Shown piece by piece: positions 25,845 to 33,225 of a stretch of 64,000 nt of DNA. Made by a program: the position numbers and the translations under genes. Position 1 is the first letter of the stretch, and the number at the start of each line of letters is the position of its first letter. The notes beneath the pieces are model-generated. The model saw only the letters and a list, made by a program, of their open reading frames with translations, was not told where the DNA came from and made no database searches. Source of the DNA: Nesterenkonia marinintestina (GTDB lineage Bacteria > Actinomycetota > Actinomycetes > Actinomycetales > Micrococcaceae); NCBI RefSeq assembly GCF_025420485.1, contig NZ_JAOEFD010000008.1:1-64000 (forward strand), given 5' to 3'.

Positions 25845-26279
25845 AGTTAGTAATACTACACTACTGGGAGGGGGCCCGGCGCGTAACGCTTCCCCGCAGG
25901 TCAGCTATGACACCACCGCCCCTGCCGCAGAGAGAGGCGCCGGCTAATGCCACGGGGGTGCCACCCAAGGGCCCGGGGAGGGCCATCTGGGCCGGTTTGG
26001 TAGACCGGCCTATTTCTGGGCTGTGTGAGAATGTGCCAATGCCCGAGGGGTGCCACGCTGGGCTGGGGGGAGGGGCATTTGAATGTCGTTACTGGAAATC
26101 CCCATCAGCGAAAAATGCTGTGAATAGAGATCGCAATGCCAGAGGGTGCGACGGCGATTGATACGTGGAGGGGCATTCGAGCGACTCCCGGGCCGCGGGA
26201 CCAGCGGGGCGTCAGCTCACAGACACACGGAGCCCCGGCCGGCGCGAATGTCCGACCGGGGCGTGCGTGGGAGTGTGTG
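25845..26279. other. 435-nt region between metalloprotease and capsid genes
   Basis: No convincing gene. A plus-strand frame (25907-26161) has no homology that I recognise and a poor ribosome-binding site. The region holds a GGCCGGT/ACCGGCC hairpin (25990-26010), two GGGGTGCCAC words (about 25955 and 26044) and a locally lower GC content near 26080-26140. It could include a packaging or regulatory site, but nothing decisive is visible. Confidence 0.4.
26232..26262 (-). terminator. Terminator after capsid gene
   Basis: GCCCCGGCCGG (26232-26242) pairs with CCGACCGGGGC (26252-26262), one mismatch, starting 17 nt beyond the capsid stop codon. Confidence 0.65.
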
Positions 26280-27101
26280 TCAGGCCGTCACGTTGACCTT
26301 CGCCAGCTTCTCCGGGTGGATGAATCCGAATCCGACGCGGGCGGTGGCCTTCACTGCGACCCGGTCCGAGCTGAAGAACACGTCACGGGACGACTCGACT
26401 GTGACGGTGTCACGCACAACGGTGGCGATGGCGCTGCTGTCGATGACCCACAGCGTGCCCTCGGTGGCGTGCTCGGAGGCGATGACGGGCAGGCCGAGCA
26501 CGGTGGTGACGTCCTCGATCAGCGCCCTGTTGGAGCCCTCGGAGTCCTTGAGCTGGGCGACACGCATCACGTCTCGCGGGTGTGCGAGGATCGCGGTCGG
26601 AGTACCGCCGTTGACGGCGACCTCAGTGCGGGCGTGCAGCAGCGGGTCCAGGTTGTCCAGGGTGCCGCCGTCGACCTCGTGCACGTCGCTGAGTCCGGCC
26701 AGGCCTGCCGGCCCCGGCGCTTCGGCGTTGCCGAAGAAGGCCTCGTCGGTGCGCCAAATGATCGCGTTGGCCAGGGAATGTCCGACCGTCTCGATAGCGG
26801 ACGGTGCGCTGTCCTCGGCCAGCTCGCGGCTGATCGGAATCAACCCGGCGACCTTCGAGGGCACGATGGTGACCTCATCGATGTCGACGCCGCTGGGCAG
26901 GATCTCCTCGCCCTCGGCGGTCCACTTGGCTGCGGCTCCGGCGCGGACGACGGGGACGCGGTAGGTGGTGGACCCGGTCGTGAATACCTGGGCGACCTCG
27001 GCCCGGGCGGCGATGCTGGTGTCGAGCAGCGGCTGCAGGACCAGGGATGAGCGGTCGTCGGTGGCAAGTGCCTGGACGTTGGTGGTCAGCATGGTAGACA
27101 T
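26280..27101 (-). CDS. HK97-type phage major capsid protein
   Basis: A 273-residue capsid protein of the HK97 fold: N-arm (MSTMLTTNVQALATDDRSSLVLQPLLDTS), E-loop/P-domain region (TYRVPVVRAGAAAKWTAEGEEILPSGVDIDEVTIVPSKVAGLIPISRELAEDS) and C-terminal A-domain with RDTVTVESSRDVFFSSDRVAVKATARVGFGFIHPEKLAKV. It is shorter than most (about 300-385) because it lacks an N-terminal delta domain; a separate scaffold-like gene lies just upstream. Expressed from its own promoter (27284-27289). No portal, protease or terminase gene accompanies it. Confidence 0.92.
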   Translation of the reverse strand: MSTMLTTNVQALATDDRSSLVLQPLLDTSIAARAEVAQVFTTGSTTYRVPVVRAGAAAKWTAEGEEILPSGVDIDEVTIVPSKVAGLIPISRELAEDSAPSAIETVGHSLANAIIWRTDEAFFGNAEAPGPAGLAGLSDVHEVDGGTLDNLDPLLHARTEVAVNGGTPTAILAHPRDVMRVAQLKDSEGSNRALIEDVTTVLGLPVIASEHATEGTLWVIDSSAIATVVRDTVTVESSRDVFFSSDRVAVKATARVGFGFIHPEKLAKVNVTA

Positions 27102-27253
27102 GTTTTGCCCCTTTCAGAAGGCATGGGCGTTGAGAACCGTTACGGTGCTCGGACCGGGAGGCGCGGCCTCTACCGGGTGCCCTGCCTGGGGCGGTGAGCT
27201 GGTGGTGAGCCCGCCCCGTGCGACGCCGGGACGAACGGGGCGGACTGACACCG

Positions 27254-27289
27254 AGTGTCGCTCTCGTTGAAGACGACACTTAGATTATA
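27254..27289 (-). promoter_or_regulatory. Promoter of the capsid gene with palindrome at the start site
   Basis: Consensus -10 TATAAT on the minus strand (27284-27289), rare in such GC-rich DNA. Immediately downstream is a perfect inverted repeat AGTGTCG/CGACACT (27274-27280 and 27254-27260) that would overlap the transcription start. No good -35 box is visible, so an activator may be needed. The leader to the capsid ATG is about 175 nt. Confidence 0.6.
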
Positions 27290-27303
27290 CCCCAGCCCCG
27301 TAT

Positions 27304-27858
27304 CTAGTGCGGGTCGCGGATGACGTCTTTCCAGCCTGTCGAGGGGGTCCGCTCGGGCCCGGTGCCGGCCCACTGAGGAACGCCGCCAGGCCGTCGAATC
27401 CCGAAGCGCTCGGCGGTCTCCCGCGCTGCCGCGTCGACGGCCTCGGGGTCATAGGTGCCCTCGTCGGTGAAGAACCCCGCCGGGTCGTGTCCCGCCGCTC
27501 GCAGCGCCGCCAGGCCGAGGCCATGCCGGGCGACCTGATCGCCGAGGACGACCTCGCTCAATGAGTTGAGTTTGGTAACGGCCGCGTCGCGCTCGGCCTC
27601 AACTTCCCGGAGCTTGAGCCGGTGACGCTTCGCCTCCCGCCGCAGCTTCGAGACGTCGCCAGTCTCGTCGTCCCCGGTGTCGTCCTGAGCCTCGGCGTCG
27701 GCGGCGTCGTCGGGGTGTTCAGCTTCCGGTGTCGGCGGCTGCGGTTCGTCGGGCGTAGTCCCATCCGTATTCGTCTCCGATGAGGACGTCGCGGGTGTGG
27801 AGTCCTCCGGAGTGACGGAATCGGATTCGATAGTCGAGTCCTTCTGGGGGTCGCTCAT
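27304..27858 (-). CDS. Phage scaffold-like protein
   Basis: A 184-residue protein with an acidic, Ser/Thr/Pro-rich N-terminal half (ends ETGD), a basic coiled-coil segment (KLRREAKRHRLKLREVEAERDAAVTKLNSL, about 84-113) and a C-terminal part with GFFTDEGTYDPEAVDAAARETAERFGIRRP. This arrangement directly upstream of a capsid gene is typical of capsid-assembly scaffolds. GAGGAG precedes the ATG at 27858. Its first 140 nt overlap the end of the upstream zinc-ribbon gene in another frame. Confidence 0.75.
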   Translation of the reverse strand: MSDPQKDSTIESDSVTPEDSTPATSSSETNTDGTTPDEPQPPTPEAEHPDDAADAEAQDDTGDDETGDVSKLRREAKRHRLKLREVEAERDAAVTKLNSLSEVVLGDQVARHGLGLAALRAAGHDPAGFFTDEGTYDPEAVDAAARETAERFGIRRPGGVPQWAGTGPERTPSTGWKDVIRDPH

Positions 27859-28054
27859 AGTCGTGCTCCTCAATGATCGTTCGTTCGGTGTCGGTGGCCG
27901 GTCGGATGCCGGCATAGGTGCGGTGGTCGCGTTCGATGGTGCTGGTCTCGGCGGCGTACCGGCCGCAGTGAGTGCGGTGCTGGTGCAGCAGGTCGCGCAG
28001 CCACTGACCTCCGCATTCTCCGCACGGCGGCGGGGCGGGGATGGAGTCATTCAT
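27719..28054 (-). CDS. Small zinc-ribbon-like protein
   Basis: An 111-residue protein of unknown function whose N-terminus has CGECGGQW...HQHRTHC, a likely zinc-binding set (Cys, Cys, His, Cys). The ATG at 28054 overlaps the previous stop by 6 nt. The C-terminal third (from about residue 66) overlaps the scaffold gene, so that part may be unconstrained or the stop may lie on a later mutation. Confidence 0.55.
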   Translation of the reverse strand: MNDSIPAPPPCGECGGQWLRDLLHQHRTHCGRYAAETSTIERDHRTYAGIRPATDTERTIIEEHDYERPPEGLDYRIRFRHSGGLHTRDVLIGDEYGWDYARRTAAADTGS

Positions 28055-28313
28055 CGGTGGCGTCCTCCGTGTGGTTGGCTCGTAGGCTCTGGGCCGCGAT
28101 GATGCGGTCCAGGATTTCGTCGGTTGTCTTGTTGTCGCCGAGTCCGACCGATGCGAGCCGCAGCAGGCCGTGGACTGCGGCGGCGAATGAAGGGGCGTAG
28201 GTGATCGTTCGGAAGGCTGCGTCGACGTCTCCACGATGGAGGTGTCTCACGGCGGCGGCCGCGTTGCGCAGCCCTTCGGCGGCGTCGGCGTCGGTCAGTT
28301 GGTAGCGGCTCAT
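28047..28313 (-). CDS. Small helical protein of the element
   Basis: An 88-residue, Ala-rich helical protein (MSRYQLTDADAAEGLRNAAAAVRHLHRGDVDAAFRTI). No family recognised. The ATG at 28313 overlaps the stop of the coiled-coil gene as ATGA, so it is translationally coupled. Confidence 0.6.
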   Translation of the reverse strand: MSRYQLTDADAAEGLRNAAAAVRHLHRGDVDAAFRTITYAPSFAAAVHGLLRLASVGLGDNKTTDEILDRIIAAQSLRANHTEDATDE

Positions 28314-28630
28314 GATGCCCCCTCGGCCTGGTACTTCTGACGCCACTTGCGGGCCTCCGAGCGTGTGTCGCGCAGCTTGTCCAGCAGCTCGTCGACTCGA
28401 CGGCGGTCAGCCTCAGCTTCCATCCGTGCGAGCTTGAGTTCTGCGAGGTTCTGACGCGCTCGGGCCTTCCACAGACCAATCTCTGATCGCAGCTCATTGA
28501 CCCCCTGCTCTGGTGGTGGGCCGGGGCGTGGGGTGGTCGAGGGCCTGGGCGGCTGGTCGGCATCGTCAGGAATCATGTTGGGCAGCTCGGGTTCCGGTGA
28601 CCCATCGGCTGCGTGCATCGCGTTGCTCAT
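28310..28630 (-). CDS. Small coiled-coil protein of the element
   Basis: A 106-residue protein with a Pro-rich N-terminal part and a predicted coiled coil (about residues 45-100: ELRSEIGLWKARARQNLAEL and following heptads, rich in Arg/Glu/Leu). Function unknown. GAGAGGA precedes the ATG by about 10 nt. It starts 19 nt after the ATPase stop, in the same direction. Confidence 0.6.
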   Translation of the reverse strand: MSNAMHAADGSPEPELPNMIPDDADQPPRPSTTPRPGPPPEQGVNELRSEIGLWKARARQNLAELKLARMEAEADRRRVDELLDKLRDTRSEARKWRQKYQAEGAS

Positions 28631-28649
28631 TATCGTGTTGTCCTCTCAG

Positions 28650-29918
28650 TCATGCGGCCCAGGGGTCGCCGTGGATCGCGTCGCAGGTGTAGCAGCCGCC
28701 GATTACGTAGTCGGTGCCGTGGTTGGGGCAGGGGCTCGAAGGTGTCACTTCTACGCTCGAAGGTGTCGAAGGTGTCGCGTCCGCGAACGCTGACACCTTG
28801 GACACTTTCGTGACACCTTCGGCGGGATCGGAGGTGTCGGTGTCCGTCTCGTCGGGGTCGATCTGCCAGACCCATCCGGCCCCGTACCCCGACTTAGCCG
28901 AGGTGATCCGCGGAGCCTTGGACCGCTTGCGGGCGTTCTTGATCTCGTCCTTGGAGAATCCCTCAGCGAGTCCCGCTTTCATGACGGCAGCGGCCTTGGC
29001 CTCCCAGCCTTCGCAGCCGCGGAGGTAGTCGAGTACGAATCCCTGAGCGGCGTTGCGGTCCTCGTCGTCGGCCTCGTCGTCAGCCCCGCGATTGATGATG
29101 TCTCCGACGCTGATATCGGACTCACCGAGGAACCGGACCCGCCCGACGGAGGTGACACCGTCCTCGACCGGCACGTCGACCGATTCGAGAATGAACTTCC
29201 AGGACGTACTACCGGCACCGTAATTCGACTTGTCCTGAGTGATGACACGCTCGCCGGTGTCCTCGTCGGTGGCGAAGGCCAGGAACGACCGGGTCAGGTC
29301 GCGCCAGGCGTGCGAGCCGGAAAGCTTGTGACTGACCGAGCCGGCACCCTTTCCAAAGTGATTGATCATCACGACACCGAGTTCGTGCCGCTGCGCCAGG
29401 GCCATCAGCGGCTCGTATGCGCGGCGGACATCCTGCACTTTGTTCATATCTGCGGTGCCCATCATCGACGGTGCCGGGTCCAGGATGATGAGTCGGGCCC
29501 CGGTCTCCTCGACCGCCTGCCGCAGCAGTCCCATGTCGAGGGGGAACCGCAGCTCGCGCTGCAGGGTCACCGCGTCGATCGTGGTCTCCGCCTGCACCTG
29601 AGCGACCCGCCTCAGATCGGCACCTGCAGCAGTGAGGCGCGGCACCGTCACGGTCGACCAGTCATCTTCCGGGCCGAAGTAGATGACGGTCTGAGGCTTG
29701 CCGAGGAAGTCACCGGGCAGCTCACCGCGGGTGAGCAGCGCGGCGGTGTAAAGGGCGAACGTCGACTTACCCTCCCCACCATTACCCGCGCAGATCGTCG
29801 CAGTGCCCAGCGGCATCACTCCGACGTCGTCGAGCTTGAACAGCCACGCCTGCCGCTTCGGGGTGATCTGATGAGCGTAGGTGACCCGCAGGGCCCCCGC
29901 ATCGCTGACTTCACTCAC
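28650..29918 (-). CDS. RepA/AAA_25-type RecA-fold ATPase (replicative helicase-like)
   Basis: A 422-residue RecA-fold ATPase. Walker A GNGGEGKST is at residues 45-53 (Lys51), Walker B LIILDPAPS, a sensor motif VVMINHFGKGAGSVSHKLSGSHAWRDLTRS, and a C-terminal Cys/His cluster CPNHGTDYVIGGCYTC that may bind zinc. This set matches plasmid/phage RepA-like hexameric helicases. It is the element's only large replication candidate, suggesting post-excision replication. The GTG start at 29918 overlaps the previous stop as GTGA. Confidence 0.82.
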   Translation of the reverse strand: MSEVSDAGALRVTYAHQITPKRQAWLFKLDDVGVMPLGTATICAGNGGEGKSTFALYTAALLTRGELPGDFLGKPQTVIYFGPEDDWSTVTVPRLTAAGADLRRVAQVQAETTIDAVTLQRELRFPLDMGLLRQAVEETGARLIILDPAPSMMGTADMNKVQDVRRAYEPLMALAQRHELGVVMINHFGKGAGSVSHKLSGSHAWRDLTRSFLAFATDEDTGERVITQDKSNYGAGSTSWKFILESVDVPVEDGVTSVGRVRFLGESDISVGDIINRGADDEADDEDRNAAQGFVLDYLRGCEGWEAKAAAVMKAGLAEGFSKDEIKNARKRSKAPRITSAKSGYGAGWVWQIDPDETDTDTSDPAEGVTKVSKVSAFADATPSTPSSVEVTPSSPCPNHGTDYVIGGCYTCDAIHGDPWAA

Positions 29919-30157
29919 GCAGCCGTCCTCCTTTCGTTGCGTCGTGCATCTTTTCGGGCCCTCAGTGCCCGCAGCCCAGCGATCACAGTCGCCGCAGGTT
30001 CCATCTGCGCCGCGATCCGCTGCTGATGCTGCAGCTGCCGCTCGGCCAGCTCGGCGCGGGCGTCCCGTGCTCCGTGGACGTGGCCTGCGGCGAAGCCCTC
30101 GAACCAGTCCGAGCAGGTACAGCGCGGCAATCGGGGCCAGATCTCGGCGGAGGTCAT
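29915..30157 (-). CDS. Small CxC-containing helical protein of the element
   Basis: An 80-residue protein with a short CTCSDWFEGFAAGHVHGARDARAELAERQ segment and a basic helical C-terminus. Phage genomes often have similar small proteins, but I cannot name a family. Coupled to the neighbouring genes by ATGA (start) and GTGA (end) overlaps. Confidence 0.55.
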   Translation of the reverse strand: MTSAEIWPRLPRCTCSDWFEGFAAGHVHGARDARAELAERQLQHQQRIAAQMEPAATVIAGLRALRARKDARRNERRTAA

Positions 30158-30381
30158 GCGGCCTCCTCGGAGCGTCGGCCCATCGTCACCGGGACCAGCC
30201 TGCAGATAAACATCTCTGCCTTCAGTCCTCGCCGCTCGGCCCTTTGAAGGACTTTCTCCGCGGCGTCGAGGCTGAAATGAACCGAACGCCGGAACGTCGG
30301 GGACCCGGACTTGGACCGGATCTCGGTCACCACCACGGGGCGGTGATCGATCAGGTGTCGCATGAACTCGTGCTCGTTCAC
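30154..30381 (-). CDS. Small basic protein of the element
   Basis: A 75-residue protein (GTG start at 30381) with RSKSGSPTFRRSVHFSLDAAEKVLQRAERRGLKAEMFICRLVPV, an alpha/beta pattern with many Arg residues. Unknown function; lies between coupled genes with 4-nt overlaps on both sides. Confidence 0.55.
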   Translation of the reverse strand: MNEHEFMRHLIDHRPVVVTEIRSKSGSPTFRRSVHFSLDAAEKVLQRAERRGLKAEMFICRLVPVTMGRRSEEAA

Positions 30382-30770
30382 TGACCATCACCGCCCTCGG
30401 CTCGTCGGGCGATCTCGCCGATCCGCCATGACTCCAGTGCATCCGCCTCGTCGTTCAGGTACTCGGCGATCTTTCGCAGGTCCCCGATGCTGGTACGGAT
30501 CCGGACCTTCTGCCCGGTGTCCCCGTCGAGGACATAGACTCCAGCCGTCAGCGACCATTCCTCGCTCCGGTGGAAGAGGAGCTTGTCGTCGATCACGTGC
30601 CAGGAAACATGCACGGTGAAGCCCTCGCCGTCGTCTCCGTAGGGTCCGGCCTCACAGTCGCCGTAGCGATGCACGAGGCCTCGGCGGCTGTAGTCCCTGT
30701 GATGGGCACCGCCCCCGTCGCGGAAACAATCGTGCTTGGTACAGAAGTCGGGATGTGCTGCGCCGCTCAT
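30378..30770 (-). CDS. Cys/His-rich small protein, DUF6907-like
   Basis: A 130-residue protein. The N-terminal FCTKHDCFRDGGGAHHRDY looks metal-binding. The remainder (FTVHVSWHVIDDKLLFHRSEEWSLTAGVYVLDG) is beta-rich, ending in a helix (DLRKIAEYLNDEADALESW). The pattern recalls DUF6907 proteins of actinobacterial mobile elements, from memory only. The ATG at 30770 overlaps the previous stop as ATGA. Confidence 0.6.
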   Translation of the reverse strand: MSGAAHPDFCTKHDCFRDGGGAHHRDYSRRGLVHRYGDCEAGPYGDDGEGFTVHVSWHVIDDKLLFHRSEEWSLTAGVYVLDGDTGQKVRIRTSIGDLRKIAEYLNDEADALESWRIGEIARRAEGGDGQ

Positions 30771-30943
30771 CGCTGACCACCGCCGTTCAGCCCCAGCGCC
30801 TGGCGCAGCGCCTCGTCGATCCGCATCCCACGCTCCTGTGCGACGGCGTCGAGGTCTGCGAGATCCCAAACCGGACGACCGGCCCACCTGCTGACCATCT
30901 CGACCAGAGCGTAGGGATCGGTGGTGATATCCTGTAGTGACAT
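30767..30943 (-). CDS. Small protein, first gene of the early replication operon
   Basis: A 58-residue acidic protein (MSLQDITTDPYALVEMVSRWAGRPVWDLADLDAVAQERGMR). No family recognised. GAGGAGGG precedes the ATG at 30943. The 120 nt upstream to the excisionase-like gene contain no gene. Confidence 0.6.
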   Translation of the reverse strand: MSLQDITTDPYALVEMVSRWAGRPVWDLADLDAVAQERGMRIDEALRQALGLNGGGQR

Positions 30944-31064
30944 GTTGGTCCCTCCTCTTTTCTGGGGGTTCTGCGAGCGGTCAGCGCCGAGATTGGACGT
31001 CGGTGGCGCTGGCCGCTTTCTCTGTTTCGGGGGTCTCAGGCGCATCTGCGCTTCCTCCTTGTTG

Positions 31065-31280
31065 TCATGCGGTTCGTTGCGCCTGTGATGCCTCGTACTG
31101 TTGCTCGATCCACTTCAAAACGTCCTCCCGGCGATAGCGGACTTGCCTCGGCGTCAGCTTGAAGCTCGCGGGGCCGCCGTGGCCGCGGTGCCTGTAGTAG
31201 CGGAGCGTCCCGGTGGGTACGCCTGTCGCGGCACTGACCTGGCGCTCTGTCGGGAGCGGGGGCAGCTCGTCCAGTTCCAT
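31065..31280 (-). CDS. Excisionase-like helix-turn-helix protein
   Basis: A 71-residue MerR/Xis-type DNA-binding protein: TERQVSAATGVPTGTLRYYRHRGHGGPASFKLTPRQVRYRREDVLKWIEQQ. The turn and the C-terminal REDVLKWIEQQ wing are the usual form of actinophage recombination directionality factors. AGGAGG precedes the ATG at 31280. It is divergent from the XRE repressor, so synthesis would be switched off in the integrated state. Confidence 0.8.
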   Translation of the reverse strand: MELDELPPLPTERQVSAATGVPTGTLRYYRHRGHGGPASFKLTPRQVRYRREDVLKWIEQQYEASQAQRTA

Positions 31281-31299
31281 TGATTCCTCCTGACCTATT

Positions 31300-31315
31300 A
31301 CACCCTGCGCGGTGT
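31300..31315. promoter_or_regulatory. Repressor operator 1 (excisionase promoter)
   Basis: ACACCCTGCGCGGTGT, a 16-bp imperfect palindrome with ACACC/GGTGT ends. On the minus strand it abuts TAATAG, the probable -10 of the excisionase gene. Matches operator 2 in length and ends. Confidence 0.65.
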
Positions 31316-31392
31316 TAGTCGCTCGCTTTGCGACTCACAAATGAGTGTATAGGCAGAATACACCCGTGGCAAGCGTTGGTCATGCCGTTTCA

Positions 31393-31413
31393 ACACCGCT
31401 GGCGGTGTAGTCT
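31393..31413 (+). promoter_or_regulatory. Repressor operator 2 with -10 of the XRE gene
   Basis: ACACCGCTGGCGGTGT (31393-31408) is a perfect 7+2+7 palindrome. Its last base starts TAGTCT (31408-31413), which lies 7 nt before the XRE ATG. A dimeric XRE repressor bound here would autoregulate its own gene. Confidence 0.68.
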
Positions 31414-31420
31414 GGGAGGT

Positions 31421-31981
31421 ATGGGACAGACAGAGGCCGCGCCGGGACCAAGTGGAGCGCAGCAGCTCAAGAACTTCAGAGAGAACATGAAGGCTGCTCG
31501 GCGTAGAGCGGATGGCATGACGCAGACCGATCTGGCGAACGCTATGAACGCTAGGGGGCACGTCTTTCGTCAGCAGACCGTCCAGAAGATCGAGAGCGGC
31601 GACCGATCGTTGCAGTTCGACGAGGCGGCGGAGATTGCAGACATCCTCGGTCTGCCGTTGGACCGGCTGACCCAGGGGTCGTCGGCAGTGGAGTCCCTAT
31701 CAGACATCTATGGGCACGCTGCCGCGTTGGCTGAAGCCAGCGGCAAGGCCAGAGCCTTCGTGGAGCAGTGGCTAGACCTTCAGGCTAATATCCCCGCCTA
31801 CCTTCGACTGGCGGCAGGCGTGGATGCTAAGCGCGAGCTGACCGAGCGTGACCGTGAGGTGTTCGAGGAAGCGGTCAGCGCGCTCCAGCGGTGGGCGGCG
31901 ATCGACTCGGCGGATGCGCTGCTCGCACAGCTTCAATTGGCACACCGCCTGCCTCGCCACGACGAGCAACGCGGTGGATGA
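31421..31981 (+). CDS. XRE-family repressor of the element
   Basis: A 186-residue regulator. The helix-turn-helix lies at about residues 20-75 (MTQTDLANAMNARGHVFRQQTVQKIESGDRSLQFDEAAEIADILGLPLDRL). A helical C-terminal part probably dimerises. GGGAGG precedes the ATG at 31421, but the -10 at 7 nt also permits leaderless translation. Its likely operators flank the divergent promoter. The stop overlaps the integrase start, so repressor and integrase are co-translated. Confidence 0.82.
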   Translation: MGQTEAAPGPSGAQQLKNFRENMKAARRRADGMTQTDLANAMNARGHVFRQQTVQKIESGDRSLQFDEAAEIADILGLPLDRLTQGSSAVESLSDIYGHAAALAEASGKARAFVEQWLDLQANIPAYLRLAAGVDAKRELTERDREVFEEAVSALQRWAAIDSADALLAQLQLAHRLPRHDEQRGG

Positions 31982-33183
31982 TGCCCCGGCGTCGTGAAGG
32001 GGCGTCCTGGGTGCAGGACTTGTGGCATGTCCGCGACCCCGACACGGGCCGGCGTGTCCGCTCGAAGGCATACGGGCGGGGGAGCCGGTGGCGGGGCAAC
32101 ATCATCGTCGAGGGGCGGCCGCGTACCAAGGCGTTCGCCCGCAGAATCGACGCTGACGAGTGGGTGAAGAATGTCAGCGCGTCACTGGTGTCCGGCCAGT
32201 ACGTCCACGAGCGGGCCGGGGATGTGCTCGTCCGGGACGTGATGGACAAGTTCATCGCCGGCGTCGACGTGAAGCACTCGACGCGGCTGGCGTACAAGTC
32301 CGCGATCAAGGCCCAGATCACGCCACGCTGGGGGAGTGTCCGAGTCGCTGACGTCACCCCCTCTGCGGTGCGGGCGTGGCTGGTGGACATGCAGCGCGGC
32401 GACCCCGACGCGGAGACTAAGCGGGGCCGCCAGGGCCTCAGCACGGGGTCGGCACGTAAGACCGGCCGCATCTTGTCGATGGCCCTAGACGTCGCCGTTC
32501 AGGACCGCCTCATCCGAGAGAACCCCATGCGCCACGTCAGACTGCCGCGTGAGAGTGAAGCCCGGCATGGCATGAGTCTGACCAGCGACCAGCTGCACGC
32601 TCTGGCCGATGCTATGCCGACACGCGGCGACCGGACGCTGACGCTGACGCTGGGGTATACGGGGCTCAGGTGGGGCGAGGCGGTCGGGCTGCAGGTCCGC
32701 TCCGTCGACCTCGACCGTCGCCGGGTCCACGTCCGGCGAACCTACTCCGAGGCCGGCGGGTCGATCCGCGAGGAGACTCCGAAGTCCCACGAGGCTCGAT
32801 GGGTGCCGTTCCCTCCGTTCCTCGTCACCCTGCTGCGGGAGCAGATCGAGGGGAAGTCACCGGACGACGACGTGTTCACGTCCGCCCAGGGTGGACCGCT
32901 GCGGGGCACTAATTGGCTGCCGCGGGTGCTGCGTCCGGCCTTGGAGCGTACTGGTGTCCCCGATGCTGCGCAGCGCACGATCCACGATCTGCGGCACACC
33001 TATAGCACTCTGGCGATCCATGCCGGCGCGAACGTGAAGCAGTTGCAGAAGGCGCTGGGCCACGCTGACGCGGGGATCACCTTGAACCAGTACAGCGACG
33101 TTTTCGAGGACGACTACGCGGAGCTGGGGGACCGGATGGAGCCTCGTGCATATTCCGTGCATAGCGCCGAGGTCGAGACATGA
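31978..33183 (+). CDS. Tyrosine-recombinase integrase
   Basis: A 401-residue site-specific recombinase for integration/excision at tRNA-Thr. An N-terminal arm-binding-type domain is followed by a SAM-like core-binding domain (about 85-180) and a catalytic domain with Arg231 (GYTGLRWGEA), His336 and Arg339 (HDLRHTYSTL), His362 (ALGHADAG) and nucleophile Tyr372 (LNQYSDVF). All catalytic residues are intact. The ATG at 31978 overlaps the repressor stop as ATGATG. The gene ends 43 nt from attR, and its 3' coding end carries the right arm-type repeat. Confidence 0.95.
   Translation: MMPRRREGASWVQDLWHVRDPDTGRRVRSKAYGRGSRWRGNIIVEGRPRTKAFARRIDADEWVKNVSASLVSGQYVHERAGDVLVRDVMDKFIAGVDVKHSTRLAYKSAIKAQITPRWGSVRVADVTPSAVRAWLVDMQRGDPDAETKRGRQGLSTGSARKTGRILSMALDVAVQDRLIRENPMRHVRLPRESEARHGMSLTSDQLHALADAMPTRGDRTLTLTLGYTGLRWGEAVGLQVRSVDLDRRRVHVRRTYSEAGGSIREETPKSHEARWVPFPPFLVTLLREQIEGKSPDDDVFTSAQGGPLRGTNWLPRVLRPALERTGVPDAAQRTIHDLRHTYSTLAIHAGANVKQLQKALGHADAGITLNQYSDVFEDDYAELGDRMEPRAYSVHSAEVET
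33145..33164 (+). promoter_or_regulatory. Right arm-type repeat pair within the integrase 3' end
   Basis: CGTGCATATTCCGTGCATAG has GTGCATA twice at 11-bp spacing. It matches the left copy (25045-25064) at 18 of 20 positions. It codes for residues near the integrase C-terminus, 62 bp from attR. Confidence 0.6.
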
Positions 33184-33184
33184 C

Positions 33185-33222
33185 GAAACCCCCGGCCAGA
33201 TATCGCTCTGACCAGGGGTTTC
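33185..33222 (-). terminator. Element-borne terminator for tRNA-Thr and integrase
   Basis: GAAACCCCCGGCCAGA (33185-33200) pairs with TCTGACCAGGGGTTTC (33207-33222), two mismatches, 6-nt loop. It ends the integrase on the plus strand and the restored tRNA-Thr on the minus strand. Confidence 0.75.
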
Positions 33223-33225
33223 GAT

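Noticed and set aside
25907-26161. 84-codon plus-strand frame between the metalloprotease and capsid genes
   Set aside because: No recognisable motif, weak ribosome-binding site, opposite to all neighbours. Not enough to call a gene.
31978-33183. Whether the integrase could be a decayed remnant
   Set aside because: All five catalytic residues and the frame are intact.
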